The notes beneath the pieces were generated by a model. It was given only the letters and a program-made list of their open reading frames with translations. It was not told the origin of the DNA and ran no database searches. DNA of 35,664 bases from a virus: positions 1 through 35,664 of the IMG/VR virus record IMGVR_UViG_3300044613_001728. One strand, written 5' to 3'. Shown here piece by piece: positions 12,962 to 21,447 of this stretch. Made by a program: the position numbers and the translations under genes. How positions within the stretch are numbered: the stretch's first letter is position 1; each line of letters begins with the position of its first letter.

Positions 12962-13608
12962 TCTAATAACCCACTTACCTCCTTTTCTGATCCATCAGTT
13001 AATGTTATTGAGGTAGTGAGTTTGGGTTGATCTTGAATAAATTTATCCAATTCTGACAATACTGATATTGGTAAATTGTTCATTATTTCTTTTATTTCAT
13101 CTGGAATATATTTTTTAAAATCATATATCTCATTCTTCACAATAATTTTTTTAATACAAGATTGTTGAAAATCGTGTTTTTCAAAAGAATTGAGTTCCAT
13201 TAAATCTTTTAATGTTGGTGATTCCAGCTCAATTACAATATTATTGTTTATATTTAATATTTTATTTTGCAATGTGTTTACACATTTTATTTCATTTATG
13301 TTCAATTTATATTTTGCATTTTCATAAATGATAGAAATGATTTCATCAATACTTTTTGATCTGATTTGCAAAAACAAATATTCAGCATCAGTTATATGAA
13401 GTTGTTTTGGTTCAACACCTTCACAATTATTTTTTAGTATTTCATATAATGCAGTCAGTGCTAGTTTTTTATTGTTTTCTTGTAAAACAATTGCTAAATT
13501 TTTTGCATCTTTTACTTTAAAAGGAGAAAAAGATACTTTTAATTTACTGACAGGTAAAATTGTTTCATATTTTGGAAAATATGTTTTTAGTTCTTCAATC
13601 AAATTCAT
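12943..13608 (-). CDS. 26: gp26-like baseplate hub assembly protein (likely tail assembly chaperone)
   Basis: 221 aa (T4 gp26: 208). The N-terminal pattern LPVSKLKVSFSPFKVKDAKNLAIVLQ (residues 18-43), followed by a helical EILKNNCEG segment, matches the T4 gp26/baseplate-protein family, in which a K-F-x-P-F-x-V-K motif and an acidic or Asn-rich helix precede a conserved Cys. A slippery T7 and a hairpin at the 3' end would send a fraction of ribosomes into a 64-codon -1 extension. It follows a tube-fold gene by 3 bases, the same order as tube-chaperone in other tailed phages. No own promoter is seen; it is transcribed from the late box at 14598. Confidence 0.75.
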   Translation of the reverse strand: MNLIEELKTYFPKYETILPVSKLKVSFSPFKVKDAKNLAIVLQENNKKLALTALYEILKNNCEGVEPKQLHITDAEYLFLQIRSKSIDEIISIIYENAKYKLNINEIKCVNTLQNKILNINNNIVIELESPTLKDLMELNSFEKHDFQQSCIKKIIVKNEIYDFKKYIPDEIKEIMNNLPISVLSELDKFIQDQPKLTTSITLTDGSEKEVSGLLDFFIFR

Positions 13609-13611
13609 ATA

Positions 13612-14172
13612 TTAAACACTTTCATGTTTGAAATCTCTATAATTAAAAACAACGCTATAACGCATATAAGGATCTGGAGCAATGCTATTTGGTTTTATTG
13701 GAAGTGTTTCTACTGGCATTACTTCGTTAAAAGTAAATCTGGACACTGTATTTCCGTTTAAATCTAGTAAATTCAATACTACTTGGCAATTTTTTACAAC
13801 AGTATCATAATACCCTAATCTAAATGGAGTATTGAAGGTACCTACAGAATAACCACCACTATAGATTAAATTAAACCAGTCGTTCATAAACAACATGATT
13901 TTATTATCTCCAGTTACTGGAAACGTTACTCCAAATCCTTGTTCAAATCTTTGTCTGCGTGGAATCAATCTTCCAATACCATAACCATTTAAATTATCTG
14001 ATACTGTATCGATTGCTCGTTTATTTAGTTGAAACTCATCCACAACATATTCGGTATCTCTAAATGAAGAATTGGGAGCATTTACAAAAGACATAGAATA
14101 TCTATTCGGTCTCTGAACACCCTTGTGTTGTGAAAAATAATCTTTTAGACTGTTTATTGTATTATTAAGCAT
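13612..14172 (-). CDS. Tube-fold protein (gp19/gp54-like), 186 aa
   Basis: The start is taken as the ATG at 14172, which overlaps the gp4-like stop by 8 bases; an upstream TTG is less likely. The N-terminal RPNRYSMSFV opening, an FNEVMPVETLPI segment near residue 150 and a C-terminal RYSVVFNYRDF strand follow the gp19 tail-tube pattern also seen in the two gp19 genes here. Its place beside gp4-like and gp26-like, and opposite the gp48-like gene, favours a gp54-like tube initiator or another specialised tube ring. Which ring it forms is inference. Confidence 0.65.
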   Translation of the reverse strand: MLNNTINSLKDYFSQHKGVQRPNRYSMSFVNAPNSSFRDTEYVVDEFQLNKRAIDTVSDNLNGYGIGRLIPRRQRFEQGFGVTFPVTGDNKIMLFMNDWFNLIYSGGYSVGTFNTPFRLGYYDTVVKNCQVVLNLLDLNGNTVSRFTFNEVMPVETLPIKPNSIAPDPYMRYSVVFNYRDFKHESV

Positions 14173-14584
14173 TGGCAAATAGCTCTTTTTCTGTTAAAAT
14201 TTTAAATATCATATTGTATTTTTCGCAATATGCTTTGGCGGCTTTCCATTTGGCGCTATTCACCGCCCATGTAATGCGTTCCTTTTTTGATGCATTTTCC
14301 TTCAAAAGGGTTTGCTTTTTTGGTTTTACTTCAATCATCCATGTTTCTATTTTACCATTTATTTTAATCTGAACGGTAAAATCTGGTATGTAATTTCTTA
14401 TTTTATTATCAATTGGATTGTGGTATGGCACCATCATTTCTTCAAAAGACCATTTTACCACATTTTCATTTAGATCACAAAATTTACAAACACTTCTTTC
14501 CCATAAAGAACGACAGTTTATGGAATCAGAATCTCCCACATATTTGCCTTTGTTGACTGGTTTATATTTAGTTTTATAGGCCAT
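14165..14584 (-). CDS. 4: Head completion nuclease-fold protein (gp4-like)
   Basis: 139 aa (T4 gp4: 150). Opens with KYKPVNKGKYVGDSDSI and SLWERSVCKFCD, as in T4-type gp4. The PD-(D/E)xK-like nuclease core is visible: IPDF (D68) and IEVKPKKQ (E85, K87). T4 gp4 acts in head completion after packaging, probably trimming or sealing the DNA end at the head-tail junction. First gene of the minus-strand operon. A CATAAATA box ends 6 bases before its ATG and no Shine-Dalgarno is present. Confidence 0.85.
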   Translation of the reverse strand: MAYKTKYKPVNKGKYVGDSDSINCRSLWERSVCKFCDLNENVVKWSFEEMMVPYHNPIDNKIRNYIPDFTVQIKINGKIETWMIEVKPKKQTLLKENASKKERITWAVNSAKWKAAKAYCEKYNMIFKILTEKELFANA

Positions 14585-14590
14585 TAAAAA

Positions 14591-14598
14591 TATTTATG
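14591..14598 (-). promoter_or_regulatory. Late promoter box CATAAATA (minus)
   Basis: The minus strand reads CATAAATA and ends 6 bases before the gp4-like ATG at 14584. It is back-to-back with the plus-strand box at 14605. Confidence 0.6.
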
Positions 14599-14604
14599 AA
14601 AATG

Positions 14605-14611
14605 ATAAATA
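14605..14611 (+). promoter_or_regulatory. Late promoter box ATAAATA (plus)
   Basis: GATAAATAAT, ending 7 bases before the ATG at 14619, with no ribosome site. Together with 14591-14598 it makes a 34-bp divergent late promoter region. Confidence 0.6.
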
Positions 14612-14618
14612 ATATTAT

Positions 14619-15431
14619 ATGGCAAACAGGACATATTTTGCGCAATACCCAATGGGCTCATATGCTCAAGAACAACCTTTATGGGTCAATTTCTATGTTG
14701 CACGATATTCATTAAGAAATATTGATCGTATGCGCTCCACAATAGTCAATAATAGCTTTGGGCAGATTAAATTACCTCTTCCCAAAGAACCAGGATTTCA
14801 TGCAGCACACGAATTTGGTCAAAGTGACAGCCCTGTAGGACCAGTAATGAGCATGGCTGGAGTAGCAAACTCAGGTGGCTTTGGTAATTTTGATACTTTA
14901 TTTGATAGAACACTACAGCCAGCACAATTTTATTCTGAAAAGCAATTTGCAACATCTACTTATAGACGTTTTTCAAACATTACCGAAATGTCTATGATAA
15001 GTGAAGCAAGAAAAACTTATAAATTTGATTATATCTTTGTTCCCCATAATGCTCAAGAAAGTAAAGCAGTAGAAGATATTGTTGCTTCTTTTAGAAAATG
15101 GTCTTATCCTGTAATTTCAACTTTTCCTGAAAGAACTTTACCACAAAATCTATGGGCTATTGATGTTATGTCTGGAAATCAGAGTTCATCTTTTCAAAAT
15201 TTATCAGAAATATGGCTTGGTGAACCTTTACCATGTGTATTAGAACAAGTTATGGTAAAGAAAAATGATAACGTAGATTCTGTAATAAGATTTTTGCCAA
15301 ACGGAGCATCATCATATACTTTGATGTCTCTTATATTTACAGAGTTTGAAACTGGAACATTTGTTCCAGCATTGAATTACATCAGATCAAAATCGGAAAT
15401 ATCTTATATGTCTTTTGGAAATAATGGTTAA
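14619..15431 (+). CDS. 48: Baseplate tail-tube cap protein (gp48-like)
   Basis: 270 aa (T4 gp48: 364). The middle part (ARKTYKFDYIFVPHNAQESKAVEDIVASF region, residues 125-160) and the following FRKWSYP and LPCVLEQV segments resemble T4-type gp48, a gp19-fold protein that joins the tail tube to the baseplate hub. First gene of a long plus-strand baseplate operon in which stops and starts nearly touch. A gp54-like role is the main alternative, since gp48 and gp54 are related. Confidence 0.65.
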   Translation: MANRTYFAQYPMGSYAQEQPLWVNFYVARYSLRNIDRMRSTIVNNSFGQIKLPLPKEPGFHAAHEFGQSDSPVGPVMSMAGVANSGGFGNFDTLFDRTLQPAQFYSEKQFATSTYRRFSNITEMSMISEARKTYKFDYIFVPHNAQESKAVEDIVASFRKWSYPVISTFPERTLPQNLWAIDVMSGNQSSSFQNLSEIWLGEPLPCVLEQVMVKKNDNVDSVIRFLPNGASSYTLMSLIFTEFETGTFVPALNYIRSKSEISYMSFGNNG

Positions 15432-15440
15432 GAAATTCAT

Positions 15441-16292
15441 ATGAAACTTTTTACAAATTTACCTAAAAAAACTTATTCCACTGAAATTGGTGATATTAGT
15501 ATTTGTAGTTTTTATAGTTTTTACAATAAAAATATAAAAAACCAAAGACAAACTAGTCTAATTATTGACAAAAAAACAACTTTAATAGAAGCATCTTTAT
15601 CAATTTTTGACGATCCCGATTCTCTATGGGTATTTTTGCATTCTAATAATGCAATAAATCCATTTAAAATTACTGATGAAAATGCTACTAATTTTATTTC
15701 CGAAAATGAAATAAAAACAGCTTTTAATCCTTATAGTACTTCTTCGGGTTATTATCTTAGCGGAACTACATTCAATCCTCCAGCAGGAAGTATATTGACA
15801 CCATATGTTGGTGCAACTTCAGGAAATCCATGGGAATATACTTATGTTGGAAATTTTGATTTGAATAGTGGACTTGCTCTTGTTGAAAAGTCAAATTCTT
15901 ATAGTAAAAATGTAGCAGTAAAACCAAATGTAGATACAGGTGAAAATTTTATATATCCATCTACAACACCTATAACAAATTTAACTTTTATTTATAAAGG
16001 TGATACTTATTTTGCAACAAATAATAATACTACGGCAAATAATAGTATAAAATATACAGAAACCATATTTGAAGAATTCTCATCAGATAAAACAAAAAAA
16101 ATTAATACTCCTGCCGGAGCAGAACCAGCAGGAGATAGTGATGCCTTTTTAAATGTAAGTAACACAAATTTAACAACGGTAACTGTTGAAAATTATATAA
16201 AAGATAAAACAAAACAAATAAACGTTATTACACCTATAGACTTAGTTTCATCTTTATCTTCTTTGATCACTCCTAAATACTCTGGTTTATGA
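15441..16292 (+). CDS. 53: Baseplate wedge protein (gp53-like), 283 aa
   Basis: The N-terminal 75 residues carry a LysM-like pattern ending in IFDDPDSLWVFLHSNNAINPF, which resembles the T4 gp53 motif in which a D-P-x-x-x-W helix is followed by N-x-I-x-D/N-P. The rest is Asn/Thr/Ser-rich and low in complexity, unlike the 196-aa T4 protein, so the C-terminal extension is lineage-specific. Its stop overlaps the start of the hub gene (ATGA). The call rests on the N-terminal motif and baseplate context. Confidence 0.5.
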   Translation: MKLFTNLPKKTYSTEIGDISICSFYSFYNKNIKNQRQTSLIIDKKTTLIEASLSIFDDPDSLWVFLHSNNAINPFKITDENATNFISENEIKTAFNPYSTSSGYYLSGTTFNPPAGSILTPYVGATSGNPWEYTYVGNFDLNSGLALVEKSNSYSKNVAVKPNVDTGENFIYPSTTPITNLTFIYKGDTYFATNNNTTANNSIKYTETIFEEFSSDKTKKINTPAGAEPAGDSDAFLNVSNTNLTTVTVENYIKDKTKQINVITPIDLVSSLSSLITPKYSGL

Positions 16293-18202
16293 GTACAAAT
16301 TCAAATCCATTTAATTCGCCATTGGTTGGTATTCTATTACAGGATAGCACTGGAGATGTATCTTTAGACATTTTTACAAGAAATTCAGAATGCGAATATC
16401 ATCGTCTTGAATTGACCGAAAGCTTATTTGATACGTTTCCATCCGGCGTATTAATTGTAAGAGATAAAGCTGACTTTATTTCTAGGTTGAGTCTTTATGG
16501 TGTTTCATATATAACATTTCTATATCAAAATGGAAGTTCAGACCGTTTTAGAATACATGCAACTTCTCACGTTAATAATGCTGCATCTGCTACAGAGGAA
16601 ACATATGTTGCAGTTCATTTTAGTAATTATTTGTATTTCTTTTGTCAAGAAAATAGTCTCTCTAGTTTATTAAATACTACTAAACCAAAAGTTGTAAGAA
16701 TAGATCAATTTTTTACAAATGTTGCTTCTAAAATAGGTGCAGAGTATACACAGGGAATGAAAATAAATGATGCAACGGATAATTATGTCTGTTATCGTCC
16801 TTTAAATCCAAAACTTGATGGCACTGAAGTTGGTTCTGATAATGTTGGAGAATATTTAAATTATCTTGCAAATTGTGCAGTTCCATTAGAAAATGGAATA
16901 TATGCTAGATTGAAAGGTAAACCAAGATTTGTTTTTTGGACTGATTGGGGAAGTTATTTAAATTTAAAATGTATTTCTTCTGTAACAGAAGATGTCGATG
17001 GGCTGTTGGCATTAAATTCATATAATTTAAGATACGCAATATATTCGGGTGACATATCACAACAAAAAATTAATGGTACTTTATATAAAAAATTATATAA
17101 TTACAGTACTAATCAAGGTCTTCAGTACATTACTAAACAATATTATTATGTAAGAAAAACACCAAAAATATTGGATGGTATAACTGGTGGAAACATGTAT
17201 GAAAATCTCGCATATCAATTTTTAGATGAAGGTCAAAGATATAATATTCAACTTGTTGGAAATACTTCTGGAACAAATGCATTTCAAAAAGGTGCAGAAG
17301 AATTAGAATATTCCGGGCAGTGGGGATATATTGATGATGCAAAAACAACTGGAAAAAATGCCTCTTCAACTCACATGAGTGGCCAATATGGAGTTGAAAA
17401 ACAATATAAAAACTTTAACTTAGCTGGTATATCATCGGCTTTTCAATTTATTGATAATAATGAGATGTGGAAAAATGTCTTTGATCTAACTCCTCTCGAT
17501 CCATATTATCCTACAAACACATTATCAGTACCAGATCCCAGTAATAGTAATTTACAAAAAGTCCTTGATATTAAATATAACGCTGCAGTAAACTTAACAT
17601 CACCGGGTTTAAGTGGTTCAAGTCAATTGGATTTAATTCGTAAAGTCGAACTTCAAAACTTTGTAATGTATTCATTGTGTTGTATGGGCCAGGATCAAGA
17701 TGATTCATTCTTTGCTATTTTGACTTCATATGATTTAAATGCACAAATAGATACAAATGGAACTGGTAGAAAATATGTTTATGGATGGAATAAAATTAAT
17801 TTTGCTCCTAAAACTCAAGGTAATAGTCTTCAAATATATCAAAATGGTGATGTAATGGATATTTCACACTGGGTATTGGACCCAAATATTAAATCGATTT
17901 CTGGTCAAACAGATACTTTTGCTATTAATATAAATGAATCTGGTAATCTTGGTACTTCATCATATAGTCCTGGTTGGGTTGCTCCACCAAATGGATTTCG
18001 ATATAGACCAGTAGGACTGGCTTCAAGTGCTACGTTAGCATCAAGTGGTCCAGTTTATCATTTTGTAAAAATGTATAAAAAATCTTGGCAAAATATTTTT
18101 GCAACTGCTGGTGTTCCTTTGAGTGACTGGAACTCATCATATGATAATAAATTTTTGTATTATTTTACTGCGGAAAACGTGGTAGACGGGACATGTATAT
18201 AA
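16289..18202 (+). CDS. Large baseplate hub protein (gp27-like), 637 aa
   Basis: Residues 30-80 (LELTESLFDTFPSGVLIVRD, SRLSLYGVSYITFLYQ) follow the first tube-like domain of tail hub proteins such as T4 gp27, where S-L-F-x-x-x-x-x-G-x-L-x-V-x-D opens a barrel. The remainder is Tyr/Asn/Ser-rich with no recognised motif. It is longer than T4 gp27 (391 aa). It lies between a wedge-like gene and a 238-aa gene whose C-terminus looks like another hub barrel, so the hub may be built from both. No lysozyme or spike domain is visible in it. Confidence 0.55.
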   Translation: MSTNSNPFNSPLVGILLQDSTGDVSLDIFTRNSECEYHRLELTESLFDTFPSGVLIVRDKADFISRLSLYGVSYITFLYQNGSSDRFRIHATSHVNNAASATEETYVAVHFSNYLYFFCQENSLSSLLNTTKPKVVRIDQFFTNVASKIGAEYTQGMKINDATDNYVCYRPLNPKLDGTEVGSDNVGEYLNYLANCAVPLENGIYARLKGKPRFVFWTDWGSYLNLKCISSVTEDVDGLLALNSYNLRYAIYSGDISQQKINGTLYKKLYNYSTNQGLQYITKQYYYVRKTPKILDGITGGNMYENLAYQFLDEGQRYNIQLVGNTSGTNAFQKGAEELEYSGQWGYIDDAKTTGKNASSTHMSGQYGVEKQYKNFNLAGISSAFQFIDNNEMWKNVFDLTPLDPYYPTNTLSVPDPSNSNLQKVLDIKYNAAVNLTSPGLSGSSQLDLIRKVELQNFVMYSLCCMGQDQDDSFFAILTSYDLNAQIDTNGTGRKYVYGWNKINFAPKTQGNSLQIYQNGDVMDISHWVLDPNIKSISGQTDTFAININESGNLGTSSYSPGWVAPPNGFRYRPVGLASSATLASSGPVYHFVKMYKKSWQNIFATAGVPLSDWNSSYDNKFLYYFTAENVVDGTCI

Positions 18203-18203
18203 T

Positions 18204-18920
18204 ATGGCTGATAGAAAAAATACAAATCAAATAAAAATATTTCCATATACTATTGCAAAAAATGCACTAACTCCTGTAAATTCTAGACATTCATATGAAT
18301 GTGCCAATTCCGAAATAACAAGAGGATTGATACAATCTCCAGCCTCCCTTCAAGAATGTTTTAATTCTTTTCCGGCTGTACAAACTATAGCCACTCAATT
18401 AGGTGTAAATAATTCAACTATATGGCGTGGCCCAACTGCAGATGTTCCTCCAATCGGAACTTTAGTTATTAGAGATCTTCTTACTGGTATAACTGGAGGG
18501 GAGTGTGATGAAATACAGAGTAGCCTTGGTCAAGATTGGCTGGGATGTTTATGGGGAACTCCAGAAGCTTCTTTTAGTTGTGTATGCCCCGAAGTAGGTG
18601 CTAATTTTGAAGCGTACTTAAAACATCGTTTAAACGTTGCTACTTTCTGGAAAACACCAGTTAAAGTTCCAGTAGATAGACGAGAATTTTTAGATGGCTT
18701 AAAATATCTTTCCAAAGTTGATATAACAGTTGCAGGAGATTTTAATCTTCGTCCGGGTTATATAATAGAATTATTGGTGGATCATCCCACAAGATCTCCT
18801 ATTGATACTGGAGCATCTATATTTTCTGGCTTATATCTTATAGTTTCTGTCAAACACATTTTAAACAGTGGCGGAACCCACGAAACAGCATTAACTGTAA
18901 CTCAAATTCCAGATAAATAA
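18204..18920 (+). CDS. Hub-associated baseplate protein, 238 aa
   Basis: The C-terminal part (GDFNLRPGYIIELLVD, then SGLYLIVSVKHILNSGGTHETALTVTQI-type strands, residues 175-235) resembles the last barrel of gp27/gpD-type hub proteins, where R-P-G-x-x-I precedes Y-L-I-x-x-V-x-H. The N-terminal half holds several cysteines (SFSCVCPE) and no known motif. One base separates it from the large hub gene and two from the gp25-like gene. It may be a split-off hub domain or a separate hub plug; which one is not decidable here. Confidence 0.5.
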   Translation: MADRKNTNQIKIFPYTIAKNALTPVNSRHSYECANSEITRGLIQSPASLQECFNSFPAVQTIATQLGVNNSTIWRGPTADVPPIGTLVIRDLLTGITGGECDEIQSSLGQDWLGCLWGTPEASFSCVCPEVGANFEAYLKHRLNVATFWKTPVKVPVDRREFLDGLKYLSKVDITVAGDFNLRPGYIIELLVDHPTRSPIDTGASIFSGLYLIVSVKHILNSGGTHETALTVTQIPDK

Positions 18921-18922
18921 TT

Positions 18923-19306
18923 TTGATGCAAACTAGAGATTTTTCAATACTGTTTGAAAAAATACCAACTACCGCTAGCACTACCGATATTGCTATGGTA
19001 TCTGGGTATAATAGTATAGTACAAAAAATTACACATTTATTTAATACGAATAAAGGTGAGTTATCATCAGATCAAAATTTTGGTTCCAACTATTACGTTT
19101 ATTTGTTTGATCCAACAAGTAATAAAAGTACTTTAGAAAAAACTATGGCCCATTATATTGAGGCATCTATTCAAGGTGTAATGGATGTGGTGGTTCAACT
19201 GTATTACTACAGTCAGTCGTCTTTGCAATTTAAAATTACATTTTCATATTTTGATGGGTTAAAATTACAGAGTAACATATATTGCTCTATAGAGGTCAGC
19301 TTATAA
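18923..19306 (+). CDS. 25: Baseplate wedge protein (gp25-like)
   Basis: 127 aa (T4 gp25: 132). The family core is clear: DIAMVSGYNSIVQKITHLF, then NTNKGELSSDQNFGSNYYVYLF, and the EKTMAHYIEASIQ helix. Gp25 and P2 gpW start the baseplate wedge and nucleate the sheath. The stop overlaps the start of the gp6-like gene (TAATG). Confidence 0.88.
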   Translation: MMQTRDFSILFEKIPTTASTTDIAMVSGYNSIVQKITHLFNTNKGELSSDQNFGSNYYVYLFDPTSNKSTLEKTMAHYIEASIQGVMDVVVQLYYYSQSSLQFKITFSYFDGLKLQSNIYCSIEVSL

Positions 19307-20376
19307 TGGCATATAATACAAAAAATTTAAATGTTTCTTCATTAGACTACACAGATATAGTAAATTCTTTGACAAGTTTTTTAGAAGTTCAGCCCGGTTT
19401 GGTTGGAATTGATTTTAGAAATACAGCCAGTGCCGCTAATATGTTGATAAACATATTGGCAACCGCAACAGCCTATAATGGTGCATATAGTTACTTTGGC
19501 TTCAATGAATCATTTAAAATTTCTGCACAAAATTTAGAATCATTTTCTGGATTGGCTTCCAACGAATCCATATTATTACCATTTACACAGTCGGCATCAA
19601 CTGACGCTACAATTTTGGCATCAACTTCCATATCGCCATATACGGCATTTCCAGCAAAAAGCTTAGATGGTACTAATGTTTTATTCTTTAATATTAATAC
19701 TATACCTGCTGGTACAAATGTTTATACTTTGTACTGTGGATCACAAATTGTAAGTTATACAAATTATGATTATACTGGCCAGTACATTCTTTTGCCTTTA
19801 AGTATAGATCCAAGAACAATAAGATTTGTCGTTACTGATCTTCCAACAAACACACAAACAATTTATAGCAGAGTAGATAGAGGTTCAGAAGTAACCACCT
19901 CCGGTAATTATTTTACAGTAATAAATGGACCAAATGGTTATATCGTAACAAATAATTTTATAAATTCATCTTCTATTGATTTGTCTAAGCGTGTTGAAAT
20001 CATAGCTGTAACTACAAACGGAAGTCTTGGAAATGATGCAACAATAACACCACTTTCAACTACAACCTTCATTTCTCTTCCAACTCCTTCTGGTGGGTAT
20101 GATACTTTAAATGTTGAACGTGCAAGATCTACAGTTCTTTTTAATGGAAACGGAAGACGTAGGTGGGTAACTTTGAATGATCTTAAATATGCAATTATGT
20201 CTTCTGGAGTTTTTGGTACGACGGATCCAGATTTAATCACAGTATCAAATGGAAGCACTCCTTATTCTGTTAATGTATATGTTGATGCTGGACTATCTCC
20301 ATCTGATCAAACATCTCTATTAGAATTTTTATCTGCTACTGGGCCAGCTGGAATAACAATTAATTATACTCTATGA
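19306..20376 (+). CDS. 6: Baseplate wedge protein (gp6/gpJ-like)
   Basis: 356 aa from the ATG at 19306; an earlier TTG lies inside gp25. The N-terminus (LDYTDIVNSLTSFLEVQP, DFRNTASAANMLINILATATAYNG, FGFNESFKISAQ) is characteristic of the gp6 and gpJ baseplate wedge family, which forms the inner ring around the hub. It is much shorter than T4 gp6 (660 aa) and nearer to P2 gpJ (about 300 aa). The stop overlaps the next start (ATGA). Confidence 0.82.
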   Translation: MAYNTKNLNVSSLDYTDIVNSLTSFLEVQPGLVGIDFRNTASAANMLINILATATAYNGAYSYFGFNESFKISAQNLESFSGLASNESILLPFTQSASTDATILASTSISPYTAFPAKSLDGTNVLFFNINTIPAGTNVYTLYCGSQIVSYTNYDYTGQYILLPLSIDPRTIRFVVTDLPTNTQTIYSRVDRGSEVTTSGNYFTVINGPNGYIVTNNFINSSSIDLSKRVEIIAVTTNGSLGNDATITPLSTTTFISLPTPSGGYDTLNVERARSTVLFNGNGRRRWVTLNDLKYAIMSSGVFGTTDPDLITVSNGSTPYSVNVYVDAGLSPSDQTSLLEFLSATGPAGITINYTL

Positions 20377-20993
20377 TATTATTATTCAATCATATTCCCG
20401 TAACTGTTGAAGGTAAAATAGAAAAGCTTATTCAAAAAGCCAAACAGCTTTATGGATCGGAATTCTATAATATTCAAGGAGAATATTGGTTTGGTGATTC
20501 TCTTACAGTAAATTCATTATTTCCTGAATGGATTATTAAAGCTTATAATAATGATACTGAAAATGTATTGGTAATTCCAATTATTAAAAATTATCTTAGA
20601 TGGCTTTTTAGTTTAAAGTATGGTTATGGAGCCCAACTAGATTGGGAAAACATAAGATCTCCCATTACAATTGATTCTAAACTATTAGAAGGATTTGCTG
20701 AAAGTTATTTTCCTGGTGCAGATTTTGCATCTGATGACCTTTCAGATATATTACCAAACATAAGAAGATTTTCTTTACAAGTTCAGGGTTCATATTTTGA
20801 TATTAAAGGCACCACAAAAGCAATAAAATATGTCCTGACTTGCCTTTTAGGTATGCCTTACTCTACAACAGAAGTTTATACTGCTTCTCCCGGAGTAATT
20901 CAAATTAAAGCAAATGTTTTGGATAAACATAAAAATTTCTTAGCTGAACATGTCATTCCAGCAGGCATGACTGTAATTTATGAAAGTGTGTAA
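20373..20993 (+). CDS. Baseplate protein resembling tail protein I, 206 aa
   Basis: Residues 60-100 (LVIPIIKNYLRWLFSLKYG) and 140-160 (DIKGTTKAIKYVLTCLLG) follow the P2 gpI-type pattern, in which K-G-T-x-x-A-I precedes a helix and L-L-G. In P2 the order W-J-I is fixed and here gp25-gp6-this gene has the same order. A gp7-derived wedge protein is the alternative. No gp7, gp8, gp9, gp10 or gp11 is found between it and gp13. Confidence 0.5.
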   Translation: MILLFNHIPVTVEGKIEKLIQKAKQLYGSEFYNIQGEYWFGDSLTVNSLFPEWIIKAYNNDTENVLVIPIIKNYLRWLFSLKYGYGAQLDWENIRSPITIDSKLLEGFAESYFPGADFASDDLSDILPNIRRFSLQVQGSYFDIKGTTKAIKYVLTCLLGMPYSTTEVYTASPGVIQIKANVLDKHKNFLAEHVIPAGMTVIYESV

Positions 20994-20995
20994 TT

Positions 20996-21436
20996 ATGTT
21001 CAAAAAAATGATGATGCTGGCAATGGCCATAGCATCTAGGGGATTGAGTAATACTAAAATTGATCTGCCTACTAAAAAATTAAGAACTCTTTCTTGTTTT
21101 GGTCATGGTGCAATACCACCTTGTTCAAAATTAAATAAAAGTAAAAAATCAGAATATTTTTACTGTGGTGGATGTGGGTGTGGGGATAATAGCAATACAT
21201 GGTTACTAAAAGCGGAAGGAGAGTATTCTAAATTAGACTACCCTTCTCTTAACTGTCCTTTACAGCTGCCAGGTTTTACTAACTATGACCCAAACAGTCA
21301 AACAGAAAAACTTAGAAGAGATCAAATTGAAAATTTTGATCCAGAACAACTGAGTCTTATACAAGTTACCATAGGCCATAGTGAAGAAAAAGAAAAATTA
21401 TTAGAAGAAGTAAATAAAATTTTACGTAATTCATAA
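20996..21436 (+). CDS. Zinc-ribbon-like protein, 146 aa
   Basis: Cysteines occur as a group (LSCFGHGAIPPCSK, YFYCGGCGCGD, NCPLQL), a pattern known in small phage zinc-binding proteins where C-x-C-G-C is followed by a W and a late C-P. The N-terminal 20 residues are Met-rich and hydrophobic/basic. The C-terminus is charged and helical (residues 110-146). Its place between baseplate and neck genes suggests late expression. Function unknown. Confidence 0.65.
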   Translation: MFKKMMMLAMAIASRGLSNTKIDLPTKKLRTLSCFGHGAIPPCSKLNKSKKSEYFYCGGCGCGDNSNTWLLKAEGEYSKLDYPSLNCPLQLPGFTNYDPNSQTEKLRRDQIENFDPEQLSLIQVTIGHSEEKEKLLEEVNKILRNS

Positions 21437-21439
21437 ATA
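21432..21439 (+). promoter_or_regulatory. Late promoter box CATAAATA before gp13
   Basis: CATAAATA overlaps the previous stop and ends 8 bases before the ATG at 21448. No ribosome site is present. Confidence 0.6.
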
Positions 21440-21447
21440 TTTGTATA

